A stretch of DNA of 64,000 nt from Lactobacillus sp. (GCA_022484695.1 JAKVKU010000001.1:62001-126000), one strand, 5' to 3'. Shown: positions 53,014-62,288, numbered from the stretch's first letter. Notes: generated by a model from the letters alone, not told the origin. Numbers and translations: made by a program.

Positions 53014-53729
53014 AATTCAAAATGGTAATCGCAGGTTTAGCTGTCGCATTAGGGGCCCTGACCCTTAGCACCGCTCCGATAAGCGCTGCCAGCACAATCG
53101 AAAAAAGCCATGGCATTTACTATTCCCGCAACCAAGCCATTCCCCTCTATCATGACCCAGAACTCACTAAACCATCGGGGAAGACCCTTGACCCCGCCAT
53201 TGATTCTTGGCAGGCATTTTATGAGAATATCAACGAAGCTGGCCAAGTTATTTCCGTAGATCTGGGGGGCAACCAGTGGGTGAATACGGCCATCAAAGCT
53301 GTTTACCATAATGTGGCCCATAATTCCGCTATCTATCTGGAGGCTTTTTCCGGTGGTAAAAGTATTCAGTTGTACAGTGACCCAGAACTGAAACAGCCAA
53401 TTGGCAAACTGGATCCAACCATTTCCGATTGGAAAATTACGGCGGTAGATTACATCAACGAATCAGAATTAATTTATTCTGTCGATTTAGGGAATAATCA
53501 GTGGGCTTCCATCGAGGCTTTTCCTTATATGTTGCCAAAAGCTGTCATGGTGGACGCGGATAATACCCTGGTCAACCTAGCCGGACAACCCACTGGAAAA
53601 GTGACAAACACTGCCATCAACTACCTAACCTTCGGCGTAAAATATATTAATGACAAAGTCTTCATCAACCTAGGCAATGACGACCAATGGATAGCCGCCG
53701 ACCAAGTCGTGCCCTCGCTAATCCCGTAA
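53010..53729 (+). CDS. Secreted LGxxQWV-module protein
   Basis: 239 residues from ATG 53010 behind GGAGGG, overlapping the previous stop (ATGA). Signal peptide MKFKMVIAGLAVALGAL ends near ISAASTI. Modules end DLGGNQWVN, DLGNNQWAS and NLGNDDQWIAADQV. Translationally coupled to 52303; the pair may form a complex on the cell wall, which is inference. Confidence 0.78.
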   Translation: MKFKMVIAGLAVALGALTLSTAPISAASTIEKSHGIYYSRNQAIPLYHDPELTKPSGKTLDPAIDSWQAFYENINEAGQVISVDLGGNQWVNTAIKAVYHNVAHNSAIYLEAFSGGKSIQLYSDPELKQPIGKLDPTISDWKITAVDYINESELIYSVDLGNNQWASIEAFPYMLPKAVMVDADNTLVNLAGQPTGKVTNTAINYLTFGVKYINDKVFINLGNDDQWIAADQVVPSLIP

Positions 53730-53878
53730 TGTCCTCTCATCATTTATCGCTAAAATTATCATTAGCCTAAACAACGAGGTACCTGTCTGAGATTACGGTT
53801 TTGTCTCAAAGCAAAGTTCAAGCTAGCTGCATGCTATAATTTATAGTAGATTTAACATTTTGAGGGGAGCGAATTTTA

Positions 53879-54754
53879 ATGAAGAAGTTAGTATGGTTGT
53901 TGGGTTTAGGCGCCTTACTCGTGGGCTTAAGCTTTATCTTGCAGCAACCCCAAACTGTTAATGCAGAAACAATGGTGGCCATTCCCGTAGAAGACAGCAG
54001 TTTTGTCACCGCTGGTAAAGGTGTAACGCCAACCAAGGCGACTCAACTCCAACCCACTGGTCCGGTTTATGGTTTGTCGGCGTGGAAGATTCAAGCAACC
54101 GTGCCATTAATCTCAGACAGGGGGCCAAAACCTTGGGAAAGAGCGAGCGCTGCCTATTCAATAGGACCAGATACTTGGTTAGTAGATGGTCAGGTACTGG
54201 TTGTTCCACAGGGTAAAGTCGTCACTACCCCGATTAATTTTCAATCTAGAATATTTAGCGGCGAGAACTACGTGGCCGGCATTGTGGACAACGATGGACC
54301 CGTAGCGCTTTGGGGCAGTCCTGATTATAACCAGCAAGTTGGTACCGTAAAACCCGGAAGTGTTTGGACAATAACTCATTATTACGCCGGAAATGATGGC
54401 AGTGTTTGGTTTGATTTAGGTGATAATCAATGGATCCCAGCTTTTTATTTCAACAATAACTTATTTTATGAATTTGATACACGCTTTACTTATCCCGGCG
54501 CAACCTATCCTCAAACAACACAAACAAATGTCATCGCCAAACTACAACATTCGTTTGTTGTTACAGTCCATGGGGATGATGCTAAACAGGCTTGGGAATC
54601 TTCAGATTACATGTATGCTACGATGAGTTTAAATCCAAATTCACAATGGCTGTGCTATAGTGTTAATTATTATGGCAACGAAGTTGTAAGTGGGCCATGG
54701 TATCAACTAGGCCCTAAAACCTGGTTACCAGCTTCCTATGACTCATTAGATTAG
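53879..54754 (+). CDS. Secreted module protein, tandem copy 1
   Basis: 291 residues. Signal peptide MKKLVWLLGLGALLVGLSF ends near VNAETM. The mature region is a variant of the module family, with GPDTWLVDGQVLV, FDLGDNQWIPAFYF and QLGPKTWLPASYDSLD endings. The N-terminal 90 residues are almost identical to the next gene (54805), while parts of the centre differ. Function unknown; a wall-associated role is inferred. Confidence 0.75.
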   Translation: MKKLVWLLGLGALLVGLSFILQQPQTVNAETMVAIPVEDSSFVTAGKGVTPTKATQLQPTGPVYGLSAWKIQATVPLISDRGPKPWERASAAYSIGPDTWLVDGQVLVVPQGKVVTTPINFQSRIFSGENYVAGIVDNDGPVALWGSPDYNQQVGTVKPGSVWTITHYYAGNDGSVWFDLGDNQWIPAFYFNNNLFYEFDTRFTYPGATYPQTTQTNVIAKLQHSFVVTVHGDDAKQAWESSDYMYATMSLNPNSQWLCYSVNYYGNEVVSGPWYQLGPKTWLPASYDSLD

Positions 54755-54804
54755 ACAATAGAAAAATTCAATCATTACCTACGTGCAGAAAAGGGAGGAG
54801 CTCA

Positions 54805-55677
54805 ATGAAGAAGTTATTACGTTTCCTTAGCATAAGTGCTCTACTAGTGGGCTTAAGCCTTATCTTGCAGCAACCCCAAACTGTCAAAGCTGAAACGATG
54901 GTGGCCATTCCTGTGGAAGACAGCAGCTTTGTCACTGCTGGTAAGGGCGTAACGCCGACTAAGGCGACCCAACTCCAACCTACTGGTCCGGTTTATGGTT
55001 TGTCGGCATGGAAGATTCAAGCAACAGTCCCACTAACCGCATATGCTGGTCCAAAACCTTGGGAGAGAGCTAGTTCTGCCTATGAAATAGGGCCAGATAC
55101 CTGGTTGGTAAATGGTCAAGTACTAGTTATTCCACAAGGGAAAGTCGTCACTACACCAATTAATTTTCAAACCAAAAAATATGGTAACAATTACGTAGCC
55201 GGTATCGTGGATAATAATGGTCCGGTGGCGCTTTGGGGCAGTCCTAATTATACCCAACAAGTTGGTACTGTGAAGCCCGGAAGTGTTTGGACAATCACCC
55301 ATTATTATGCCGGAACCGATGGTAGTGTCTGGTTTGACTTAGGCGATAATCAATGGATCCCCGCATTCTATTTTAACAACAACTTATTTTTTGAATTCGA
55401 CACACCTTACAATAATCCTAATATAGATTCTGACTATGATACACCGGTCAATGTCATCGCCAAACTACAACATCCGTTTGTTGTTACAGTTCATGGGGAT
55501 GATACAAAACAAGCTTGGGAATCTTCAGATTACATGTACGCTACGATGACTTTAAATCCAAATTCACAATGGCTGTGCTATAGCGTTAATTATTTTGGCA
55601 ATATCATTCCAAAGGGTCCTTGGTACGAACTAGGCCCTAAAACCTGGTTACCAGCCTCTTATGACTCATTAGATTAA
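54805..55677 (+). CDS. Secreted module protein, tandem copy 2
   Basis: 290 residues behind AGGGAGGAG, 50 bp after copy 1. Signal peptide MKKLLRFLSISALLVGLSL ends near VKAETM. Most of the mature sequence matches copy 1; the main differences lie in the signal peptide and around residues 125-130 and 205-220 (NNPNIDSDYDTP against the corresponding stretch). A recent tandem duplication with local divergence. Confidence 0.75.
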   Translation: MKKLLRFLSISALLVGLSLILQQPQTVKAETMVAIPVEDSSFVTAGKGVTPTKATQLQPTGPVYGLSAWKIQATVPLTAYAGPKPWERASSAYEIGPDTWLVNGQVLVIPQGKVVTTPINFQTKKYGNNYVAGIVDNNGPVALWGSPNYTQQVGTVKPGSVWTITHYYAGTDGSVWFDLGDNQWIPAFYFNNNLFFEFDTPYNNPNIDSDYDTPVNVIAKLQHPFVVTVHGDDTKQAWESSDYMYATMTLNPNSQWLCYSVNYFGNIIPKGPWYELGPKTWLPASYDSLD

Positions 55678-55687
55678 TACCCCAGCA

Positions 55688-55734
55688 CAAAGCGTGCTAG
55701 TTAGATCAAAGTACAATCTAACTAGCACGCTTTG
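55688..55734. terminator. Bidirectional terminator with 19-bp perfect stem
   Basis: CAAAGCGTGCTAGTTAGAT (55688-55706) is the exact reverse complement of 55716-55734. It separates the plus-strand module gene from the convergent deacetylase gene. Confidence 0.8.
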
Positions 55735-55741
55735 CTATATG

Positions 55742-57253
55742 TTAATCATTTTCTAGTAAACTTGGTAAGTCATAGGCATTACTTGGTTTGACAGCTTTAC
55801 GGTTGAAGTTATAACGGGCCAAAGTGCCATCCGTTGAAGCTACTGTGAGCCGTGTACCATCCAGGATAGATTCAGTAGAACCTCCATCTTCATTAACACC
55901 AAAATTAAAGGCAATGTCATAACCGGCTTTACGGAGTTCTAATCTAGCCTCATCATTTCTAGAACCAGTTGGATAAGCATAGGAACGTACTGTTGTATGT
56001 CCTCCTTCTTCAATAGCTGATTTCGACTTAGTAATTTCGTCATGCAATTGGGTACTCGTCAGATTTCCATCCCCTACGTGAAGATTGTTATGAGACCCTA
56101 AGGCAAATTGATTATGATCTAATACCTTTACAAAATCCCAAGATCCTGGATTATCCTCCATATTTCTAACAGTCAAAAACAAAATGGCATTGATGCCAAT
56201 GTCTTCCATGATCCCAATAGCCCCTCGGCCATTATAGCCAGTATACCAGCCTGGGTAGAAATCATCTAACGTGACCAGTACTGAGTTAGCAGGGATTGCG
56301 GTGCCTTTCGTCAAAGCATCGATAACTTCGTTTTCAGTCAATGTATGCCAATTATTGTCAGCTAACCACTGCATATCGTCACGGAACTTATCAAAGCTCA
56401 AATGATAATCATCGCCATCTTCATCTTGAATTGCATGGTAAGCCAAGATTGGAATCTTGCGACTCCCAAAACCTGTCGGTAATGGGGTCAAGTTCTTCAT
56501 CACATCATCGTTGCAAACATAACCTCCAGTAACTTTAGCGTATTGCCGATTGTTAACGACGATATAACCATTTTGTAAACTGCTCAGATTGGCTTGTTGG
56601 TTCAAGACCACTTGCTCATCTGCGAAGGGACTGCTCAATAAGCTGGCACCACTGACGTTAGCCAAGGGGTGGTCAGGATCTTGACGATAGTCTTCATAAC
56701 TGTTGGCATTAGCGGCCCATTTGCCTTGACCATTAGAAGTATCAAACCGCTTGACCCATTGTTTATCTCCCACCCGGACAAAATAGACATTGTCGATTTG
56801 TTGGATACCATTGGTCATCTCATCATCACCCTTATTGATGATTTTATAAGCCCCCGTCCCATTTGAAAGTGGTGCGACTTCATGGCGCCCAAATTTGTAG
56901 GTATCATAAAGGGTTTCACCGTTGGTACAGTTAATGGTACGACCTACGAAGTTACGGGTCGGGTCATTGTAGACTGGGCTGTCAAAAATCCACATGTCCC
57001 CGCCAACTTTAACAGCATTACAAGTATAATTACCAATCCCATCGATCAGGATAGTAACACCACTTGAAAATGTTTGGTAAGCTTCTCCAGGCATCAGGAA
57101 GTGAATTTCGTCACCTTCAAAATACGGTGTAAATGAATATGCATTAAACCCAACTCGTTGGCCTACCGGATCTCCCCATTGTGGGATTAACCGCCATAGT
57201 AATGTCTTGTCTGTAATTGTTGCCACGTTGTTTTGAATTGTAAAATATGCCAT
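55742..57253 (-). CDS. Polysaccharide deacetylase-domain protein without signal peptide
   Basis: 503 residues. The C-terminal NodB-like domain (about 268-470) has PILAYHAIQDEDGDD, VLVTLDDFYPGW (metal-binding Asp pair; the usual TFDDG reads TLDDF) and the HxxxxH-type LGSHNNLHVG. The N-terminal half has weaker surface-type repeats, one ending RVGDKQWVKRFDT. Deacetylases of this fold act on peptidoglycan or other wall glycans, yet the protein starts MAYFTIQNNV with no signal peptide. AAGAAAGAGG precedes the ATG. How it reaches its substrate is unclear. Confidence 0.82.
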   Translation of the reverse strand: MAYFTIQNNVATITDKTLLWRLIPQWGDPVGQRVGFNAYSFTPYFEGDEIHFLMPGEAYQTFSSGVTILIDGIGNYTCNAVKVGGDMWIFDSPVYNDPTRNFVGRTINCTNGETLYDTYKFGRHEVAPLSNGTGAYKIINKGDDEMTNGIQQIDNVYFVRVGDKQWVKRFDTSNGQGKWAANANSYEDYRQDPDHPLANVSGASLLSSPFADEQVVLNQQANLSSLQNGYIVVNNRQYAKVTGGYVCNDDVMKNLTPLPTGFGSRKIPILAYHAIQDEDGDDYHLSFDKFRDDMQWLADNNWHTLTENEVIDALTKGTAIPANSVLVTLDDFYPGWYTGYNGRGAIGIMEDIGINAILFLTVRNMEDNPGSWDFVKVLDHNQFALGSHNNLHVGDGNLTSTQLHDEITKSKSAIEEGGHTTVRSYAYPTGSRNDEARLELRKAGYDIAFNFGVNEDGGSTESILDGTRLTVASTDGTLARYNFNRKAVKPSNAYDLPSLLEND

Positions 57254-57653
57254 AAATAAAAACCTCTTTCTTAATTTGTTTGATTGTTGTTTCCATCTGT
57301 TCCTGCGTTTAAATCTTATAAATACACCATTTTTATCATGCCCTTTCCTTTAGGATACTTTTAGTTTAGCCGGCATTGACCGTGAAATGGTCCGGTATTT
57401 GTCCGGAAAAAATCCACTTTTTGTCCGCTTTTGATACAAATTTTCCCTAGATTTACTTATGTCTAATTAGCCTGAAGCCAAAAAAATAGTCCCCATCTCA
57501 AAATGGCGACTGTCCATTAAATATACTAGAAAATAATCAAGCTGCTCAAACGTGGATAGTATCTGTAGTCAATCCGGCTATGATACAATGGAGTTATAAT
57601 TAGAAAGCGGTTTCTTTGGCTTACCTAGCGTAATTTAGGAAGTGATGATAAAT
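57254..57653. other. Intergenic region between divergent surface-protein genes
   Basis: About 400 bp, AT-rich. TATGATACAATGG near 57579-57591 is a plausible plus-strand -10 region for 57654. I see no further gene or structured RNA. Confidence 0.35.
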
Positions 57654-58346
57654 ATGGTCATAAAGAAATTAATTTGGGGTGTTGCTCTACTTGTAGGTCT
57701 GGCATTTTCTGGTGCCCAACAAGCTCAAGCGGCTGATAATGTGGATAATCAAATCATAACTGTTTCTTCAGGCTACCAACCAATTCCGGTGTATAAAGAC
57801 GCCAATACGACCCAATACTCCGGCAAAAATTTAGACACCAATATCAACTCGTGGCGTGTTGTTCGCATAGCGAAGTCAGCCTATGACCTGGGTAATAATC
57901 AGTGGGTTAAAAGCGGTGACCTGCGCGTCGTTAATGCAGTCACTCCTGATAGCAATTCACCCTATTATTTAATTTATTCAGATAATCAAGCACTTCCGAT
58001 TTATGCAAGTGCCTTATTTGATAAGCAAATTGGTACTTTAGATACCGGCATTGATGTTTGGCAAATCACTAAAACAGCTTTTGTGGATCAAAGTGATGCG
58101 CTTGTTGGTTTTGATTTAGGGAATAACCAATGGGTCAAAGATGGCACTTTGATTGAGAAATACTTTTGGTTTTACGCAGGTGAGCCGCTATATACCAGCT
58201 CTGGTCAACCCGCTAGTACAATTCAACAAACATTGCAATACCGTGTTTTCAGTGCTAAAAAGATAGCCAACCAGCTATATGTCAACTTGGGTGCAGATAA
58301 TCAATGGGTTTTATACACGTCTGGGTCTAGATTTCAAAAGTTTTAA
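57654..58346 (+). CDS. Secreted LGxxQWV-module protein
   Basis: About 230 residues. Several starts are possible (GTG 57642, ATG 57645, ATG 57654); the last gives a workable 11-nt spacing from AGGAAG. Signal peptide MVIKKLIWGVALLVGLAF ends near AQAADN. Modules end YDLGNNQWVKSGDL, FDLGNNQWVKDGTL and NLGADNQWVLY. First of three consecutive plus-strand module genes. Confidence 0.75.
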   Translation: MVIKKLIWGVALLVGLAFSGAQQAQAADNVDNQIITVSSGYQPIPVYKDANTTQYSGKNLDTNINSWRVVRIAKSAYDLGNNQWVKSGDLRVVNAVTPDSNSPYYLIYSDNQALPIYASALFDKQIGTLDTGIDVWQITKTAFVDQSDALVGFDLGNNQWVKDGTLIEKYFWFYAGEPLYTSSGQPASTIQQTLQYRVFSAKKIANQLYVNLGADNQWVLYTSGSRFQKF

Positions 58347-58371
58347 ACTAATTATGCGAGGGGGCAATACA

Positions 58372-59115
58372 ATGAACAAGAATTACTTTAAATATTTACT
58401 CGCATTTTTCACTATCTTGCTTAGTCTGGGCCCTTTCATGACAAATCCCCACATAGTTTCAGCAAGTTCAATAAGTGTGGTAGTTAAAGATGGTATTTTC
58501 GTATCTCATAGCTTAGCGATTCCAATTTATTCAAATCCTGAAACAACGGTTTTATCCGGTAAAAATTTAGATACAACTTATGACGCTTGGAAAATCTACC
58601 GAACTGCTTATACAACAACGAATGGCTCTCAAATACCGGTTTCTTTTGATTTAGGCGGTGGACAATGGGTCAAACAAACAGATCTACGACCTCAAACCGT
58701 TTCCATTGAGAATAATGCAAATAGATTCTTAGAATTCAATTCCAACTACACCAACATACCAGTCTACAGTGACCCTTATCGGGCTAATCAAATTGCCACA
58801 TTGGCGACTGATATTAATAAATGGCAAATCACTAGATATGCCTTAGTCAATCAGAGCGATGCACTTTATGCACTAGACTTGGGTAATGCGCAATGGGTTT
58901 ACATCCAAGATGGCTATGCAATTCCAAATACACGAACCTTTTCAGCAGATACCAATTTATTCAATATTACCCATGCCGCAACCGCTGTGGGAAAATTAGC
59001 TGAAACCATGGATTATCGTATCTTTGACTCACAAGTGGTTGCTGAGACATTGTTCGTTAAATTAGGCACGGATAATCAATGGGTCAAATTCGATGATTCT
59101 GGATCTCCCTATTGA
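58372..59115 (+). CDS. Secreted LGxxQWV-module protein
   Basis: 247 residues from ATG 58372 behind GAGGGGG. Signal peptide MNKNYFKYLLAFFTILLSLG ends near VSASSI. Modules end FDLGGGQWVKQTDL, LDLGNAQWVYIQDG and KLGTDNQWVKF. It follows 57654 by 25 bp, so both are probably on one transcript. Confidence 0.78.
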   Translation: MNKNYFKYLLAFFTILLSLGPFMTNPHIVSASSISVVVKDGIFVSHSLAIPIYSNPETTVLSGKNLDTTYDAWKIYRTAYTTTNGSQIPVSFDLGGGQWVKQTDLRPQTVSIENNANRFLEFNSNYTNIPVYSDPYRANQIATLATDINKWQITRYALVNQSDALYALDLGNAQWVYIQDGYAIPNTRTFSADTNLFNITHAATAVGKLAETMDYRIFDSQVVAETLFVKLGTDNQWVKFDDSGSPY

Positions 59116-59191
59116 ATCGAGTAAGGACCTTGATGCTATTTTCTAGAAGTAAACTGTTGGATACAATAAAGTTCTTACGGGAGGCAAATCA

Positions 59192-59875
59192 ATGAAATTG
59201 AGAACGTTATTTATCAGTTTAGCCATTGCCTTTGGTGTTTTGGTCATAGGTGCAAATCCAGTAAATGCAACAGGCCCCAGCAGAATTGAACCCTCAAAGG
59301 CCAACGTTTACTCAGGCTACGCACCACTAAAAATATATTCTGACCCAGAATGTACTCAGTTTACCGGCAATACTCTAAGCAAGAACGTGGAGGTCTGGAA
59401 AACTTTCCAAATGTATTACACAGGTGATCCTTACATCAACCCAAAATCTTTTGATTTAGGTGCCAACCAATGGATCAGTTCAGCGGATGTTGACAGCATT
59501 GGCGATAATAACAACGAATTTTTGGCAGCCTATTCGGATTATAAATCGGTTCCCGTGTATAGTGATCCCCAATTCAAATACCAGATGAGCACGCTCAATC
59601 CTGAAATAGCCTACTGGAAAATCACAAGATATACTACCTATTTTGACGGTTATGCAGCCATTGATTTAGGTCATAATCAATGGGTTAAGTATACCGATAT
59701 CCGCATGATTCCCGAGGTTGTCTTTACCAATGCAGGTATGCAGTTAGTCAATTCACAAGGCATCCCCACATCAAGCATTCAAGTATCGGGCGATTACAAA
59801 GTATTTAGTGCACAGAAAATTAATGGCGTTTTCCATCTAAACCTTGGAAATGATAACCAATGGCGGGCATTTTAA
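59192..59875 (+). CDS. Secreted LGxxQWV-module protein
   Basis: 227 residues behind GGGAGG. Signal peptide MKLRTLFISLAIAFGVLVIG ends near VNATGP. Modules end FDLGANQWISSADV, DLGHNQWVKYTDI and NLGNDNQWRAF. Closest to the 52303 protein in both layout and wording, pointing to duplication of pairs within the cluster. Confidence 0.78.
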   Translation: MKLRTLFISLAIAFGVLVIGANPVNATGPSRIEPSKANVYSGYAPLKIYSDPECTQFTGNTLSKNVEVWKTFQMYYTGDPYINPKSFDLGANQWISSADVDSIGDNNNEFLAAYSDYKSVPVYSDPQFKYQMSTLNPEIAYWKITRYTTYFDGYAAIDLGHNQWVKYTDIRMIPEVVFTNAGMQLVNSQGIPTSSIQVSGDYKVFSAQKINGVFHLNLGNDNQWRAF

Positions 59876-59887
59876 TCATCAAAAAAA

Positions 59888-59921
59888 TCAGTAAGCTAAT
59901 CATAATCAGCTTACTGATTGT
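59888..59921 (-). terminator. Terminator facing the minus strand
   Basis: AATCAGTAAGCT pairs with AGCTTACTGATT and on the minus strand is followed by T7. It would have ended the M23 peptidase gene now reduced to a fragment. Confidence 0.75.
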
Positions 59922-60179
59922 GCCACTGTGGACTGCTCGAATTTGATGATCTGAATAATAATTAGAACCAAAGTCGACACCATCATGAAAAGGACTGCTG
60001 AAAGGTGGAACAGTACGAGTGTACCCAAACAATTGGCCACCTGAAATGCCATTACTATTATTGAAGGGTGCGGCAAATGGCCAGCCCCAACCACCTTGAG
60101 TTCCGCCGCCACTTTGGTCAATAACTTGTTGCGTACTTACCCATTGAGAATGTCCCACAGTCAACCGTGACCCATTACT
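59913..60179 (-). pseudogene. Fragment of a secreted M23 metallopeptidase gene
   Basis: The minus-strand frame, open from 60179, reads NGSRLTVGHSQWVSTQQVI, a surface-type module, then GWGWPFAAPF, GGQLFGYTR, PFHDGVDFGS and IRAVHSGTI. This is the first part of an M23 (lysostaphin-like) endopeptidase domain. It stops before the HxH zinc motif and runs into a terminator, and the N-terminus is cut off at the IscB element. Both ends are therefore lost. It probably cleaved peptidoglycan bridges when intact. Confidence 0.75.
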
Positions 60180-60470
60180 TTAGTGAGGGGCTTGAAGTGC
60201 TTGCTTCAAGTCTGGTTGTCTAGACTCAGTGTCTTTAAAAATGCTACGTTATCTTGGTGATCACACCTGGGAATGATACCCTAGTTCCCAGCTCTGTGCG
60301 GGCCCTGTAAACAGTCCTAAGGTCAATGGGACCGTCAACCCGTGAGAAAATCAATGCTAGCCATTGGTTAAGCCTTGATAACATTGTCGAAGGGTAACCT
60401 CACGAACTCAAGTCTGATGAACTTGACGCCGTGGTCAGGTCTGCTTTACCTGACGATCAAATCTCATCAA
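60180..60470 (+). ncRNA. Predicted IscB omega-RNA region
   Basis: About 290 bp between the M23 fragment and iscB, without a gene but dense in hairpins: CTTGAAG/CTTCAAG (60190-60209), GTCTAGAC, CTGGGAA/TTCCCAG (60268-60292), TCAAGT/ACTTGA and GTCAGGT/ACCTGAC (60433-60453). IscB uses an omega-RNA encoded just upstream of its gene with the guide at the 5' end, taken from flanking DNA. The guide would therefore come from the M23 sequence near 60160-60180. Ends are inferred. Confidence 0.6.
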
Positions 60471-60481
60471 AGGAGGGTATC

Positions 60482-61786
60482 ATGCAAAATCGCGTATTTG
60501 TCATCAATCGCCAGGGCGAGCCACTGATGCCCTGTAAACAACAAAAATGTCGTAAATTATTACAATCTGGCAAAGCTAAAGTTATTAAGAAAGAACCATT
60601 CACTATCCAATTGCTCTTTGGATCCACCGGTTATAAGCAACCTGTTGCCATCGGTGTAGATTCTGGTCAGCATCATATCGGTCTGGCTGTTACTTCTCAG
60701 GATAAAGTTTTATTTCAAGGCGAAGTCAGCCTGCGACAAGATGTGAAAAAATTACTGGATACCCGGCGAGCATATCGCCACAGTCGGCGGGCACGTAAAA
60801 CCAGATACCGACAACCACGATTTTTGAACCGAGCCAGATCAGCTGGTTGGCTACCGCCTTCTGTAGCCAGCAAAGTCCAACACAACATCAACTGGATCCG
60901 CCGATTTCAGGCGGTCTTACCAAAAACAGAACTGCACATCGAAGTGGGCAAGTTCGACATGGCAAAAATGAAACAGCCAGATATTACCGGTTTAGGCTAT
61001 CAACAAGGCGACAAGTACGGTTATGAGACCACAAAGCAATATGTCTTAGACCGGGATAACTACACCTGCCAGATCTGCCAAGGAAAAAGTAAGGATTCAA
61101 AGCTCAGGATCCATCACATCATCTACCGGTCCAATGGTGGTACGAACCAGGTGAGCAATCTGCTCACGGTGTGTGCCAGCTGTCATACCCAGGCCAATCA
61201 TCAGCCCGGGGGCAAGCTTTTTGTCTTACAAGCTAAGAAATTTCAAAGTCATCGTTCTTTAAAGGGCGCCACCTTTATGAATATCCTGCGCCGCCGGTTG
61301 TTCATGGTTTTTCCAGAAGCAAAGTTTCAATATGGGGCCCAGACGACTTTAGACCGGGCCAAGTTAGACTTGCCAAAAGCCCATTACAATGATGCTGTAA
61401 CTATCAGCGGCATTCAACGGATCAGCCAACAGCCCACAGCTGTAGTGATGTTTCGCCAGTTCCGCAAAAAGAAACGCTCCCTGCATGAAGCCACAGCCCG
61501 TAAAGGCCGTAAAACACCCAATACTACGAGTAAACGCAATGCTAAAAATAAGAAGTTTTCAAAGGGCTTTTATCTCAATGACCATGTGAAATTACCTAAC
61601 GGGCAAAAGGGGAATATCAGCGGGTTCAGCGGCAAAACAAAGTGTTTTGTGAAAGCGGGTGATGGGCATTACTTGACCATGAGTTCCAAATACAAACACA
61701 TCAATCTAAGCAAACTTAAGGTGATCCGGCATCAAAATAATTGGAACGTTACTGAGATAGAAGTTATGACTTATCAAATGGCGTGA
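60482..61786 (+). CDS. iscB: IscB RNA-guided nuclease (Cas9 ancestor family)
   Basis: 434 residues from ATG 60482 behind AGGAGGG. The PLMP motif is at 14-17; RuvC residues are D60 (IGVDSG), E154 (LHIEVGKF) and H301/D304 (HYNDAVTI). The Arg-rich bridge helix spans about 95-113. The HNH domain is inserted at about 185-240 with CxxC (196, 199), HH (211-212) and CxxCH (231-235). All catalytic residues are present. A C-terminal basic extension (about 330-434) probably binds the omega-RNA. It sits in a IS605-like element without TnpA. Confidence 0.92.
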   Translation: MQNRVFVINRQGEPLMPCKQQKCRKLLQSGKAKVIKKEPFTIQLLFGSTGYKQPVAIGVDSGQHHIGLAVTSQDKVLFQGEVSLRQDVKKLLDTRRAYRHSRRARKTRYRQPRFLNRARSAGWLPPSVASKVQHNINWIRRFQAVLPKTELHIEVGKFDMAKMKQPDITGLGYQQGDKYGYETTKQYVLDRDNYTCQICQGKSKDSKLRIHHIIYRSNGGTNQVSNLLTVCASCHTQANHQPGGKLFVLQAKKFQSHRSLKGATFMNILRRRLFMVFPEAKFQYGAQTTLDRAKLDLPKAHYNDAVTISGIQRISQQPTAVVMFRQFRKKKRSLHEATARKGRKTPNTTSKRNAKNKKFSKGFYLNDHVKLPNGQKGNISGFSGKTKCFVKAGDGHYLTMSSKYKHINLSKLKVIRHQNNWNVTEIEVMTYQMA

Positions 61787-61860
61787 TCTAACTTTTTGCG
61801 AAAGTTAGAACTATCCTTCTCCTGACTGAAGTCAAGGAAATTTCTGCCCATTCTCATTGA
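61787..61860 (+). mobile_element. Probable right end of the IscB element
   Basis: TCTAACTTT and AAAGTTAGA form a hairpin at 61788-61810, followed by TCCTGACTGAAGTCAAGGA, a hairpin-plus-tail pattern seen at IS200/IS605-type right ends. The exact cleavage site cannot be set. Confidence 0.45.
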
Positions 61861-61959
61861 CGCCTGAAAGCAACCTGATTTAGAAAAAATCACCCATAAA
61901 CTTCAAATTATCCTTGACTTTCATTTAAATTAGATTATACTAAGTTTCAATCCTATTAA

Positions 61960-62277
61960 ATGTGAATAAAGTGAAGTAGTGATTAGAACAAGTAGATTAC
62001 TTGGGATGCTTAGAGAGTTCCGTTGCTGTGAAGGAATCTTCCCGATAGTCGAACACACATCTATGAACTTGGTGATTGAAATCAGTAGGTTGCCACGCAG
62101 CAATTGCGTTATCATAGCCACTGTTGGCTGTTCTCTAGGAATTAACTAGACGACGAGTTTTCAGTGGTTGAGGTTTATGTCGTGAGATGTAAACAAATTG
62201 AGGTGGTACCGTGATTATCAATACTTAAAATATAATCGCCCTCAAAAGCATAATTATGCTTTTGAGGGCATTTTTTT
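61960..62277 (+). promoter_or_regulatory. Histidine T-box riboswitch
   Basis: A leader with Stem I elements (GTGAAGTAGTG, AGAGAG, GTTGCTGTGAAGG), the specifier region GAACAC with CAC (His) at 62054-62056, the T-box AATTGAGGTGGTACCGTG at 62195-62212, and a terminator (GCCCTCAAAAGCATAATTATGC..., 62238-62269, then T7). Uncharged tRNA-His should stabilise the antiterminator and turn on hisZ-hisG. Confidence 0.88.
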
Positions 62278-62288
62278 ATCTAAAAGTG

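Noticed and set aside
59820-60164. 114-residue minus-strand ORF as a complete gene
   Set aside because: Only the part from about 59913 up is M23-like; the rest is antisense to the end of the 59192 gene, past the terminator.
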